Below, in pieces: positions 1-8,397 of a stretch of DNA of 64,000 nucleotides. Numbering within the stretch: position 1 is the stretch's first letter; each line of letters begins with the position of its first letter. The stretch lies in contig NZ_LMFI01000010.1 in the NCBI RefSeq assembly GCF_001426745.1, positions 249,248 to 313,247 of the forward strand, written 5' to 3'. The notes under the pieces were generated by a model. It did not search any database. It saw only the letters and a list, made by a program, of their open reading frames with translations, and had not been told where the DNA came from. Both the position numbers and the translations under genes were made by a program. This DNA is from Nocardioides sp. Root140. Its GTDB lineage: Bacteria; Actinomycetota; Actinomycetes; Propionibacteriales; Nocardioidaceae.

Positions 1-79
1 TCTCCATGAGCGACTCGCCCTCGACGAGGTCTACGTCGTGGGAGGTGCCGTCGTACTCAACGAAGGTGACGGTTGACAT
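1..79 (-). CDS. 2Fe-2S ferredoxin, N-terminal fragment (cut by window edge)
   Basis: Only the first 26 codons are inside the window. They read MSTVTFVEYDG then DVDLVEGESLME, the usual start of a plant/adrenodoxin-type [2Fe-2S] ferredoxin; the cysteine ligands lie beyond the edge. The ATG (complement of 77-79) follows AGGAGAGAAAC, a strong ribosome site. The gene points the same way as the alcohol, aldehyde and acyl-CoA genes to its right. Ferredoxins of this kind often feed electrons to a cytochrome P450 monooxygenase, so such a gene may lie outside the window; that is inference. Confidence 0.75.
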   Translation of the reverse strand, partial: MSTVTFVEYDGTSHDVDLVEGESLME

Positions 80-308
80 GTTTCTCTCCTCGTTGCCTGT
101 GATGGTTGCCTGCTGATGACCCAATGGTGGCGTCGAGCGCCGCGATGGCGCTTGTGCCTGTGTGCCAACTTTCAAGTCGCATTTGGTACTTTCGGCAAAT
201 GCGCAGCATGGCTTCCGCCCGCGCAATGCCAGGTGCCTCTCGGGCCACCAACTCGTCCACCCAGTGCTGGCGCCGCAGCCTGAGTTCCAACGACGAGTTC
301 GCGCTCAT
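57..308 (-). CDS. possible small protein of unknown function
   Basis: An 83-codon frame lies between the acyl-CoA synthetase and the ferredoxin and overlaps the ferredoxin start by 23 bases. The first 60 residues look like a helical, arginine-rich protein (RRQHWVDELVAREAPG, then AEAMLRICRKYQMRLESW); the tail is unconvincing. No clear ribosome site precedes its ATG. It could be a short accessory protein or a non-coding spacer. I do not recognise it. Apart from this frame, bases 80-368 hold nothing I can identify, and no terminator separates it from fadD. Confidence 0.25.
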   Translation of the reverse strand: MSANSSLELRLRRQHWVDELVAREAPGIARAEAMLRICRKYQMRLESWHTGTSAIAALDATIGSSAGNHHRQRGEKHVNRHLR

Positions 309-368
309 GGTCGTGGGCGAGTTCGACCAGCGCTGAGATGTTTGTGTTGAACCTGGAACTACTTCGGG

Positions 369-1952
369 TCAGCTTGGTGCGGGTTGTGCGTCCCGGACGA
401 GTTCGCGTTTGAGGATCTTCCCCGTGGCGGTCATCGGCAGACTCGCGACGAGAACCACCTCACGGGGGTACTTGTAGGCAGCCATCTGCTCCTTTGCCCA
501 GGCGATGAGATCTTCAGGAGTGATGATCTGACCGTCTGCCGGGATCACGTAGGCGCGGATTTCCTCCCCGTGCTGCTCATGAGGAAGCCCGACAACAGCC
601 ACGAGTGAGACCGCCGGATGGGTCGCGAGTACCTCTTCGATTTCGCGGGGATAGACGTTGAAGCCGCCCCGGATGATCATGTCCTTGGACCGATCAACGA
701 TGTAGTACCAGCCGTCTGCATCGCGCTTGGCAAGATCGCCCGTCCGGAACCAGCCGTCCTGGAGGACTGCCTCGGTTGCCTCGGCCTGTCCGTAGTAGCA
801 CTTCATGACGTTGTGACCCTTGATGGCGATCTCACCGATCACCTCGGGGTCGTCTGCGACGTCGTTCCACGTGTCGGGCTCGAGAAGTCTCATCTGGACC
901 CCGGGGATGGGAGTGCCGATGGAGCCGATGCGCGGCTGCTCACCGAGGCGCGAGAAGGACGCGATCGGGGAGGTCTCGGACAATCCATATCCTTCGAGGA
1001 TCGTGACCCCGTAGCGCTCCTGGAAGTGCTTGTGGACCTCACCCGGCAGGGCCGCTCCGCCGGAGGCTGCCACGCGAAGACTTGCGGCGATCTTCGATAC
1101 GTTCGCCCCATCAGAAATGCTCAAGAGTGCCCAGTACATCGTTGGCACCCCGGCAAAGAAGGTGACGGCGTGCTGCGTCATCAGATTTACGGCCGCGCCA
1201 ACCTCGAAGCGCGGCAGCATCACGATCGTCCCCCCGAAGGCCAGGGCACCGTTCTGGACGACGGTTTGTCCGAAGGAATGGAACAGCGGGAGCACGCACA
1301 AATAGGTGTCCGGCCGATCAGGATCGGCGTCGAACAGGAGGTCACCAGCGCGGGCGTTCTCCAGCATGTTGCGGTGACGGAGCTCGGCGCCCTTGGGGTT
1401 TCCGGTGGTTCCCGAGGTGTAGAGAATGACTGCCGTGTCATCCGGATCGGTGTCGATGGTGTCGAATGTGGCCGGCTGTTCGGCGACCGCATTTCCGAAG
1501 TTGTCAGCACCGGCCAGATTCGAGTCCTGCGACTCAGGTCCCGCTGTGATGAGGAAGAAGTTCTCACACGCGCTGTCATCGATGCCGGCAAGGCCTTCCT
1601 TGCCCATCGCTAGCTCTGAGCTGCCCTCGAAGCAGAAGTAGGCCTTCGCCTCGGAGTCGCGGAGGTGGTAACTGATCTCACGCGCCTTGAGGAGCACATT
1701 GAGTGGGACCACCACGGCACCAGCCTTGAGGATGCCGAAGTACACGATGGTGAAGTGGGGGGTGTTGGGGCAGCTGACAGCGACCTTGTCGCCCGGCTTG
1801 ATGCCGCGCGCGACGAGGAGGTTCGCGACCTTGTTGGCAGCACCGTTCAGCTCGGTATAGGTGACCGTGCGGTCACCGAAGATGACTGCGGTTCGGTCGC
1901 CAAACTTTTCGGCCCCGGTCTCCAGAATCGTGGCGAGATTGTTCTTGGTCAT
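369..1952 (-). CDS. fadD: acyl-CoA synthetase (long-chain fatty acid--CoA ligase, FadD type)
   Basis: This 527-aa enzyme of the ANL superfamily should activate a carboxylic acid to its acyl-AMP and then acyl-CoA. The P-loop YTSGTTGNPKG is at residues 178-188, followed by the adenylate-binding EGYGLSE motif, the hinge YYIVDRSKDMI and the C-terminal GGFNVYPREIEE and TATGKILKREL motifs. I chose the ATG at 1952 because AAAGGA precedes it and MTKNNLATIL is the normal family start; a longer in-frame extension is shadow. It lies 20 bp after the aldehyde dehydrogenase gene, so both probably share one transcript. Its natural job here would be to convert the acid made by that dehydrogenase to a CoA ester for beta-oxidation. 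The chain-length range cannot be read from sequence. Confidence 0.93.
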   Translation of the reverse strand: MTKNNLATILETGAEKFGDRTAVIFGDRTVTYTELNGAANKVANLLVARGIKPGDKVAVSCPNTPHFTIVYFGILKAGAVVVPLNVLLKAREISYHLRDSEAKAYFCFEGSSELAMGKEGLAGIDDSACENFFLITAGPESQDSNLAGADNFGNAVAEQPATFDTIDTDPDDTAVILYTSGTTGNPKGAELRHRNMLENARAGDLLFDADPDRPDTYLCVLPLFHSFGQTVVQNGALAFGGTIVMLPRFEVGAAVNLMTQHAVTFFAGVPTMYWALLSISDGANVSKIAASLRVAASGGAALPGEVHKHFQERYGVTILEGYGLSETSPIASFSRLGEQPRIGSIGTPIPGVQMRLLEPDTWNDVADDPEVIGEIAIKGHNVMKCYYGQAEATEAVLQDGWFRTGDLAKRDADGWYYIVDRSKDMIIRGGFNVYPREIEEVLATHPAVSLVAVVGLPHEQHGEEIRAYVIPADGQIITPEDLIAWAKEQMAAYKYPREVVLVASLPMTATGKILKRELVRDAQPAPS

Positions 1953-1972
1953 GTGAGAGTCCTTTTGGGTGG

Positions 1973-3688
1973 TCAGCCTCGGAGAGCCGAGGCGAAGATG
2001 CGCGGGAGCTTGGCTGCGGAGGGCTTGGCGACGAACCGGACGAGGAGGCGCCCCGTTCCGGCCGAAGTGCGGTTGCGCACGAACCACGCCGGTTTCGGCG
2101 CAATCGTCATCTGTCCGGTGGCGACCGACCTTGGGAATGGTCGGAAAGGACCCTTCACGACAGTGCGTTCTGTTTCGGCAAGAAGTAATGCGTTGTGGAC
2201 GATGCCTATGCCGCTCTGGACGTTGTCCAGGGTTGCGCCGGGAAACCCTCCCCAAGGAGCGGCGGCGGTCAGGTAGCCCACGGCGGTCCACGCATTGACT
2301 GCGACGGTGCCGTAGTGGAGCGACTCGACGAAGGACTCGAAGGCGCCGCCAAGCTTGCGAACCACCTTCGGGTGGACCAGCACGTTCGCGCCCAGGGTGC
2401 CCGTGAGTTGGTTGTTCACGAAGGCGGCAGCACCTGTCAAGTAGTCCTCCCCTGTCCCCGGGACTTCGACGACGGCCAGGACTGAAGAGAAGTACTCGAC
2501 CTTGAATGCGTCAGCCCGGCTATCGGGTGACAACCCCTGAATGAGGACCCGGTCGTTGTCGCACTTGAGGGCGAACCCGGGGTGCGCCGCCACGGCGTCG
2601 TGCAGTCGTCCTGAGGTGCCCGGGTAGAAGGATTCCCTGCCCGGAGCCGCCTCGATCTCGGTGCGCAGCCTCTCTAGAAAGCGCTCCTTCATTGGCCAGT
2701 TGGCTGGGATGACGACGACCTGGGTTGCAATGCAGTTGTGCCCACTGTTGTGAAGACGCTGAGTGGCAACATGCTCGGCTTGGAACTTGATGTCTCGGTT
2801 CGACCATTTGTCGGGGATGACGATGGTGGGCGAAACTCCACCGAGCTCGCTGGTGATGGTCTTGGACAGCGTCCTCTCGTTGTCCGCCTTGCGGCGAGCA
2901 CCTTCCTCGCCGGCGCCGTACACGATGGCGTCGTGGCTCGAGGCACTACCCGTGATGTGCACGTGGTTCACCGCCGGATGGTCAACCAGGAAACCGCCGA
3001 TGCCCGCGTCGCCGGTTACGACTCGGACTGCGTTCACGCTGATGAGCGGCTCGAGCACTTTCTGGATCGGGTCGAAGAGCTCGTCCAGGATGGGATTGAG
3101 CTTCAAGATGACGACCCTGTTGTGGGCGACGAGTTCATACAACGTGTCAAGAACGGCGATGGAGGCGATGTTGCCGGCCCCGAGGACCACGGATATGCCT
3201 CCCGCGAGGTCGGGATCGCGTTGCGCAAGTCCGGCAAGTCGGTGGGCGCTCTCTTTGGTCACGCCAGGTTGGAACCACACTCGAGCCTCGAAGCCGGAAA
3301 GGAGGAGTCGGTCCCAGATCGATCCTGGGAACACCTTTGCCGCCTGTCGGCCCCCTGGGGCTGTCTCCATCGGGACGTCGTCCAAGGGGCTCTTCCCGGC
3401 AGCGAGACTCTGAATACTGTGAGCCAGCGTCGCCGCGTTCATCGCCACGGGGTATGGCCCGGACAGCCACTCCTCCCCCGCCAGCGTCGACTCGACCGGC
3501 AGGTGCTTCGCCCTGCAGGCAGCCGCAACCCAGCCCGGAGCAGTTTCAATGGCCAGGGACGCGACTTGGGCCAGCAGATCCGCGCGTTCGGCCAAGGATG
3601 TTCGCGACCAACGACTCGCTCCACTCTGCAGTTCGCCCAGTTCCGCTTCAAGCGCCTCGTAGTCGATGAACGCGAGCTCAGCTGTCAC
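1973..3688 (-). CDS. aldehyde dehydrogenase family protein
   Basis: The 571-aa protein belongs to the NAD(P)-dependent aldehyde dehydrogenase superfamily. The general-base glutamate is E281 in SELGGVSP and the catalytic cysteine is C319 in NSGHNCIATQ; the ring motif HITGSASSHD lies between the nucleotide-binding strands. It is about 70 residues longer than a typical 500-aa enzyme, with an extended N-terminus and a C-terminal tail. The GTG start overlaps the stop of the GMC oxidoreductase gene by four bases (GTGA), which implies translational coupling. The likely role is oxidation of the aldehyde produced by that oxidoreductase to an acid, which the adjacent ligase would activate. The spacing of its active-site motifs is normal. 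Confidence 0.9.
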   Translation of the reverse strand: MTAELAFIDYEALEAELGELQSGASRWSRTSLAERADLLAQVASLAIETAPGWVAAACRAKHLPVESTLAGEEWLSGPYPVAMNAATLAHSIQSLAAGKSPLDDVPMETAPGGRQAAKVFPGSIWDRLLLSGFEARVWFQPGVTKESAHRLAGLAQRDPDLAGGISVVLGAGNIASIAVLDTLYELVAHNRVVILKLNPILDELFDPIQKVLEPLISVNAVRVVTGDAGIGGFLVDHPAVNHVHITGSASSHDAIVYGAGEEGARRKADNERTLSKTITSELGGVSPTIVIPDKWSNRDIKFQAEHVATQRLHNSGHNCIATQVVVIPANWPMKERFLERLRTEIEAAPGRESFYPGTSGRLHDAVAAHPGFALKCDNDRVLIQGLSPDSRADAFKVEYFSSVLAVVEVPGTGEDYLTGAAAFVNNQLTGTLGANVLVHPKVVRKLGGAFESFVESLHYGTVAVNAWTAVGYLTAAAPWGGFPGATLDNVQSGIGIVHNALLLAETERTVVKGPFRPFPRSVATGQMTIAPKPAWFVRNRTSAGTGRLLVRFVAKPSAAKLPRIFASALRG

Positions 3689-5490
3689 GACACGTCCGCC
3701 GAACTACGGATCGGGAAGATCGGCAGGCGCAGCGCGGCCGGGGCCGAAGGGGGTACGACGGGCATCTTGGGCTCGATGAACGCGATCCGGTCGTACCCCT
3801 CACCAACGGCTGGGCGGACATCAATCTCGCCCTTGTTCGGCCACATCGAGAACGCACGTTCGGCCTGGGCTGTGATCGTCAGGGACGGGTTCACTCCGAT
3901 GTTCGCTGAGATGGCCGACCCGTCGACGATGTGCAGGTTCTTGTGACCGTAGACGCGGTGGTAGGGGTCGATCACGCCGTTCTGGACGGAGTCACCGATC
4001 GCGCACCCTCCGAGGAAGTGTGCTGTCAGGGGAACGTCGAACATCTCCCCGATGGTTCCGTAGGGCACTCCGTCGATGTCGTCGGCCATCCGGCGTGCGG
4101 CCTCGTTCCCCGCTGGAATCCAGGTCGGATTCGGCTCGCCGTGGCCCTGCCTCGACGAGAGCTTCACCTTGCCGCGGAAGGACGTCTTCGGGAAAACCGT
4201 GATGGAGTTGTCATGGGTCTGCATCACCAGGGCGATGATGGTTCGGTTCGACCAGTCCTTCAGGCCGACGTACAGCCCCATGAGGTGCCCAGGGTGCCTG
4301 ATCACCTTCCCGAGCCACTTGACCTGGCGCGGAACCCTGCCCCCACCGTCGGTCATGACGGTGAACATCAACGCCATCACATTCGAACCGTTGCCATAGC
4401 GCACGGGCTCGATGTGGGTGTTGGCATCCGGGTGGATGGACGATGTGATCGCTACGCCACGCGAGAAGTCGGTCTTGCCGCGGCTACGAGACTTCGTGTT
4501 GGCGCTGCAGATGGCCTCAGAGTTGGTTCGGGTGAGGAACCCGAGCTTGGCGGACAGGTTCGGCAGCGAGCCGTTGAGCTTCATCTGATGAAGAAGCTCT
4601 TGGGTTCCCCAGGTGCCCGCAGCCATCACGACATGTTCGGCTGTGAGGGTGCGGTGGTGCTTCTTCCTCTTCTTGTTCGTCGGGCGAACCGTGACCTCGT
4701 AACCGCGACCCACTGGCTTGATGTTGTTGACCGTCGTCATCGGGATGACCTCGGCACCGAACTTCTCGGCCAGATACAGGTAGTTCTTCACCAAAGTGTT
4801 CTTCGCGTTGTGCCGACACCCAGTCATGCATTCGCCGCATTCAAGACACCCAGATCGCTCAGGTCCCACGCCACCGAAGTACGGGTCGTCCGCCTTCACA
4901 CCCGGTTCCTTCTTGCCATTACGGCCGAAGTACACCCCCACCGGGGCTTCGTGGTAGCTGTCGCCGACGCCCATGTCGACGGCGACCCGACGCATCACCT
5001 CGTCCGCGGCAGTGACGGTCGGGTTGAGCTGCACCCCGAGCATGCGCTTGGCCTGGTCGTAGTGTGAGCCGAGCTCGTCCTTCCAGTCAGTGATGTGAGC
5101 CCACTGCGGGTCCTTGTAGAAGGCTTCCGTCTGGGGTTCGTACAGCGTGTTGGCATACACTAGGGAACCGCCGCCCACACCGGCCCCAGCCATCACGAGG
5201 ACGTCGCGGAGTACGCGGATCCGCTGGATCCCATAGCAACCGATCGCGGGAGCCCACAGGAACTTCTTGGTGTCCCAGGAAGTCTTGGCGAATTCCTCGT
5301 CTTCAAACCGCCTTCCTGCTTCGAGCACGCCGACCCGATATCCCTTCTCAACGAGTCTCAGAGCGGCGACCGAGCCCCCGAAGCCTGACCCGACAATGAG
5401 TACGTCGTAGTCGTACTGCGGGTCCTGGCCGGGCGATGCCGCATTGGGTTCGTTCCTGGCAGCGCCGCGGGCGCTTGCGTCGTTGACCAT
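3685..5490 (-). CDS. GMC family FAD-dependent oxidoreductase (cholesterol-oxidase-like alcohol dehydrogenase)
   Basis: A flavoprotein of about 601 aa with the FAD-binding motif DVLIVGSGFGGS near its N-terminus and the GMC C-terminal signature HIVDGSAISANIGVNPSLTI. It should oxidise an alcohol to an aldehyde or ketone. It carries a four-cysteine motif CLECGECMTGC, spaced C-x2-C-x2-C-x3-C like a cluster-binding loop; I recall the same feature in mycobacterial ChoD-type relatives. I prefer the ATG at 5490: a GTG at 5571 would add 27 residues, but third-position GC there looks non-coding. Its stop overlaps the aldehyde dehydrogenase start. Substrate could be a sterol, a fatty alcohol or a terpenoid alcohol; the neighbours favour an alcohol that is carried through to an acyl-CoA. 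Confidence 0.88.
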   Translation of the reverse strand: MVNDASARGAARNEPNAASPGQDPQYDYDVLIVGSGFGGSVAALRLVEKGYRVGVLEAGRRFEDEEFAKTSWDTKKFLWAPAIGCYGIQRIRVLRDVLVMAGAGVGGGSLVYANTLYEPQTEAFYKDPQWAHITDWKDELGSHYDQAKRMLGVQLNPTVTAADEVMRRVAVDMGVGDSYHEAPVGVYFGRNGKKEPGVKADDPYFGGVGPERSGCLECGECMTGCRHNAKNTLVKNYLYLAEKFGAEVIPMTTVNNIKPVGRGYEVTVRPTNKKRKKHHRTLTAEHVVMAAGTWGTQELLHQMKLNGSLPNLSAKLGFLTRTNSEAICSANTKSRSRGKTDFSRGVAITSSIHPDANTHIEPVRYGNGSNVMALMFTVMTDGGGRVPRQVKWLGKVIRHPGHLMGLYVGLKDWSNRTIIALVMQTHDNSITVFPKTSFRGKVKLSSRQGHGEPNPTWIPAGNEAARRMADDIDGVPYGTIGEMFDVPLTAHFLGGCAIGDSVQNGVIDPYHRVYGHKNLHIVDGSAISANIGVNPSLTITAQAERAFSMWPNKGEIDVRPAVGEGYDRIAFIEPKMPVVPPSAPAALRLPIFPIRSSADVS

Positions 5491-5676
5491 CGGTGAACCA
5501 TCCGTTCCGTCCAATGAGTGCTGGACGCTTTGCGAGTCGGTTGCCGCAACCTTCACAGTTGCGCACGTCACATGTCTCGGGCATGGAAGCCAATATCGTC
5601 GGTGGCAGTTGTGCGTGAATCACAGTTGGCAATCTGCGGTGTCTCGCCAGTCCGTCATGCGTACGTCGGCTGCGGG

Positions 5677-6537
5677 TCAGCCGCAGACTTGGCTGGTGGT
5701 CGGACTCAGGAGAAAATCCGAGACCAACGGTCCGAGGGTCAGTGCTTGGGTGACGAGTCCGAGGTGACCGTCGTCGTAGACGTGTAGGCGGGCCCTTGGG
5801 ATCAGGCTGCGCATGATGGTGCCATTGGCGAGCGGGATGATCGGGTCGGCTCGACCCATCAAGATGAGGGTCGGCTGGTTGATGGCCGGCAGCACCGGCA
5901 GGCTCGTCCAGCCCATCCCTGCGATGAGTTGGTAGAGATATCCCGCTCGGGTGCCTCGAGGCCCTTCGCGATGCAGGATCTTCCTGGCAAGTTCCGGGTT
6001 GTCGCGGATCTTGCCACCGTACAGCTCTGCCGCGATCTTGGCCGCGTAGTCGGGATCTCGATAGCGACGAGGGGTCAACATCTTGGCCAAGACCCGCGGA
6101 TGGCCTGGAACCATGAGACTTCCGGTCCCTGTCGCTGCCAGAACCAGCCGGCGAACCCGACCGCGGTGCTGGAACGCGAGCTGCTGAGCAACGGCCCCGC
6201 CCCAGGAGATGCCCAAGACATCGAACCGGTGGTGGCCGAGTTCGTTCATCATCTCTGACAAAGCCCAAGCAAGCTGGGAGAAGGTGTACAGCGCCCGGGC
6301 GCGTTCTGAGCCTCCGATGCCGGGCGAGTCGAACCTGACGACGTCGATGCTCGGATCAAGGCTGTCGACAAACGGATCGAGTAGCTCCAGACGGGCACCG
6401 ATCCCGTTGCAGAGGAGGAGCGGAACCGCTTCTGGCCGAGTACCCGGCGTCACCACGACCCTGACATTTGCGCCGTAGAGCGCGCGCGACGCGACATGTT
6501 CCGCTTCTCGTGCTCGTCTCACTGTCGCGCTCGTCAC
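5677..6537 (-). CDS. phaZ: intracellular poly(3-hydroxyalkanoate) depolymerase-like alpha/beta hydrolase
   Basis: A 286-aa alpha/beta hydrolase with nucleophile elbow GISWGG (S111). The following stretches VLAATGTGSLMVPGHPRVL, the PRRY segment, the YGG segment and the GMGWTSLP segment match the medium-chain-length PHA depolymerase of Pseudomonas as I remember it, including the late aspartate (GRADPIIP) and histidine (DDGHLGLV). It should hydrolyse stored PHA to hydroxyacids. The start is the GTG at 6537, which overlaps the PHA synthase stop as GTGA; a 42-codon N-terminal extension runs back into that gene and is not used. Synthase and depolymerase next to each other form a classical storage and mobilisation pair. 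Confidence 0.85.
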   Translation of the reverse strand: MTSATVRRAREAEHVASRALYGANVRVVVTPGTRPEAVPLLLCNGIGARLELLDPFVDSLDPSIDVVRFDSPGIGGSERARALYTFSQLAWALSEMMNELGHHRFDVLGISWGGAVAQQLAFQHRGRVRRLVLAATGTGSLMVPGHPRVLAKMLTPRRYRDPDYAAKIAAELYGGKIRDNPELARKILHREGPRGTRAGYLYQLIAGMGWTSLPVLPAINQPTLILMGRADPIIPLANGTIMRSLIPRARLHVYDDGHLGLVTQALTLGPLVSDFLLSPTTSQVCG

Positions 6538-8228
6538 TTCTCGAACACGTACGTTCCTGGCGCGGCGCAGAGTGGGCGGTGTATGCCTCGACCCGGATCC
6601 TTCGGAGCTGGAACGAGCTCGCCCGTTCGGGCACCTATCCAGTCCGCGAAGTGCGGCCACCAAGAACCCTCATGAGTGGTCGCCTCTCGATGGAACTCGA
6701 CAGGGTCTGCCGGAGTGTCAGTCGAGTGCTGGTAGGACGCCTTCGCCGCGCCGGGCGGGTTGACAAGGGCGGCAATGTGGCCCCGGTTGGACAGCACGAA
6801 CTCGGTCTTGCCGCCCAACAACTGCGTGGTCCGGTAGCAGCCTGTCCACGGCGTGATGTGGTCGGTGATCGCTCCGACCACATAGGTGTCTGCAGTGATC
6901 TGACCCAGGTCGATCGGTGTGTCCAGGGCAATGACGGTTCCTGGCACCTCCAGACCTCCGCCCATCGCAACGTCGATGAAGTCCCGGTGAAGGGACGCTG
7001 GCATCCGCGTGGTGTCTGCGTTCCAATACAAAAGGTCGAAGGCAGGTGGCTTCCGCCCGAGGAGATAGTTGTTGACCCAGTAGCTCCAGATGAGGTCATT
7101 CGGCCTGAGCCAGGCGAACACCTCGGCGAGAGCGGCTCCGTCCAGGTAGCCGATCTTCTCGGACCGACGGATCGCCCGCTGTGCCATGGCTTCGTCGAAC
7201 AGGTCTCCCAACCCGGTTCCGTTCTCACTCTTCCCGAGCAATGTGACCGGCAGGACCAGCGCCGCGATCTCATTGCCCCTCTCCTTGGCGTACAGATGGG
7301 CGAGAGCCATTGCGGTGATGATGCCGCCGGAACACGTTCCCCAGACCGCTGCTTGCTCGGACCGGGTGATCTGTCGCGCAACTTCTATCGCGTCGAGGAC
7401 TGCCTTCACGTACACATCTGCGCCCCAACTCGCGTGCCGAGCGTACGGGTTTCGCCAGGACACCACAAAGACCTGTTGGTTCTGACTGACGAGGTACTCA
7501 ACGACACTGCGAGCAGGCGCCAGGTCCAGCGCGTAGTACTTGTTGATGGTGGGCGGGACCAGGACGAGCGGGGTCTGCCGGACCCGGTCGGTCGTGGGCG
7601 AGTACTGGATGAGCTCGAACACTGGTGTCCTGTGGACGACCGTTCCCGGCGTACTGGCAAGGTTCACCCCCACCTCGAACTTTGTCTTGTCGACCATCGC
7701 AGGCACCCGCGGGCGCGTCCGTACATCGGCGGCGGCATGCCGGATGCCACGAGAAATGTTCGCGCCGCCGGTATCGATGAACTCCTTGAGGGCAGCCGGA
7801 TGGATCGGGGTGTTCGAAGGGGAGACCGCGTCGAGAACGTTGTCGACGACGAAGCGCAACCGCGAGAGGGTTCGCTGATCGAGCTCGGACTCCTCAAGGA
7901 GCTGGTGGACCCGGTCCCCCAAGACGAGGTAACTCTGGACGAGACGCCTGTAGAACTGATTGCCAGTCCATGCCGGATCCGAGAATCGCTTGTCGCCGCG
8001 CGACGGTGCGACGTCCGAAGCTCCAGCTGCTACCTCTACGAGCTGTCGGCAGAGCCCCGCCAGTCGCGTGGCAGTCCAGCCTGGTCGATGGGCCAGGGCA
8101 CCCAGCCAGCGGCCGAGCTCCTTCGAGGGAACAGGTTGCGAGCGCATGGATTCGACCAGGAGCGATTCCCAGGTCGACGGTCGATCGCCGGCGTTCTGGA
8201 GGTCGCTTTCGGGTGCATGGAGAGCCAT
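6534..8228 (-). CDS. phaC: polyhydroxyalkanoate synthase (PhaC family)
   Basis: A 564-aa synthase that polymerises hydroxyacyl-CoA into PHA granules. The lipase-like box is WGTCSGG with nucleophile C299; D456 (GAITDHITPW) and H484 (SNRGHIA) complete the triad. Length and single-subunit architecture fit class I/II synthases; the WGTCSGG box and the medium-chain depolymerase beside it favour medium-chain substrates, which is an inference. The ATG at 8228 follows AGGAGCAACCG, so the nine upstream codons are discarded. It heads a minus-strand series through PhaZ, GMC oxidoreductase, aldehyde dehydrogenase and FadD. A 186-bp gap after phaZ allows a second promoter. The gene is divergent from the PucR-type regulator, a likely controller. 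Confidence 0.93.
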   Translation of the reverse strand: MALHAPESDLQNAGDRPSTWESLLVESMRSQPVPSKELGRWLGALAHRPGWTATRLAGLCRQLVEVAAGASDVAPSRGDKRFSDPAWTGNQFYRRLVQSYLVLGDRVHQLLEESELDQRTLSRLRFVVDNVLDAVSPSNTPIHPAALKEFIDTGGANISRGIRHAAADVRTRPRVPAMVDKTKFEVGVNLASTPGTVVHRTPVFELIQYSPTTDRVRQTPLVLVPPTINKYYALDLAPARSVVEYLVSQNQQVFVVSWRNPYARHASWGADVYVKAVLDAIEVARQITRSEQAAVWGTCSGGIITAMALAHLYAKERGNEIAALVLPVTLLGKSENGTGLGDLFDEAMAQRAIRRSEKIGYLDGAALAEVFAWLRPNDLIWSYWVNNYLLGRKPPAFDLLYWNADTTRMPASLHRDFIDVAMGGGLEVPGTVIALDTPIDLGQITADTYVVGAITDHITPWTGCYRTTQLLGGKTEFVLSNRGHIAALVNPPGAAKASYQHSTDTPADPVEFHREATTHEGSWWPHFADWIGARTGELVPAPKDPGRGIHRPLCAAPGTYVFEK

Positions 8229-8275
8229 CGGTTGCTCCTGTCGTCTTTCACCCACGTTCTCAACCTTTGGTACCG

Positions 8276-8292
8276 GGTCGCTCTAGGCGACC
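8276..8292. promoter_or_regulatory. inverted repeat in the phaC / pucR divergent promoter
   Basis: GGTCGC-TCTAG-GCGACC is a perfect 6-bp inverted repeat with a 5-bp spacer. It lies about 50 bp before phaC and about 105 bp before the regulator gene, in a 169-bp region that also contains an A-rich run (CACAAAAAACGAC). It is a reasonable operator for the neighbouring PucR-type protein, but there is no direct evidence for that. Confidence 0.4.
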
Positions 8293-8397
8293 GCACAAAA
8301 AACGACTCTGGATTTGGATGTGGCGTCGATTTTTCCGTCGGGCGGGCAAACGTGAGTTGTACTGTGATCCAACAGACAGAGTGCAGGGAGATTTCGA

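Noticed and set aside
5491..5571. 27-residue N-terminal extension of the GMC oxidoreductase from GTG 5571
   Set aside because: Third-position GC drops in this stretch and no good ribosome site precedes it; the flavin motif needs only the shorter form.
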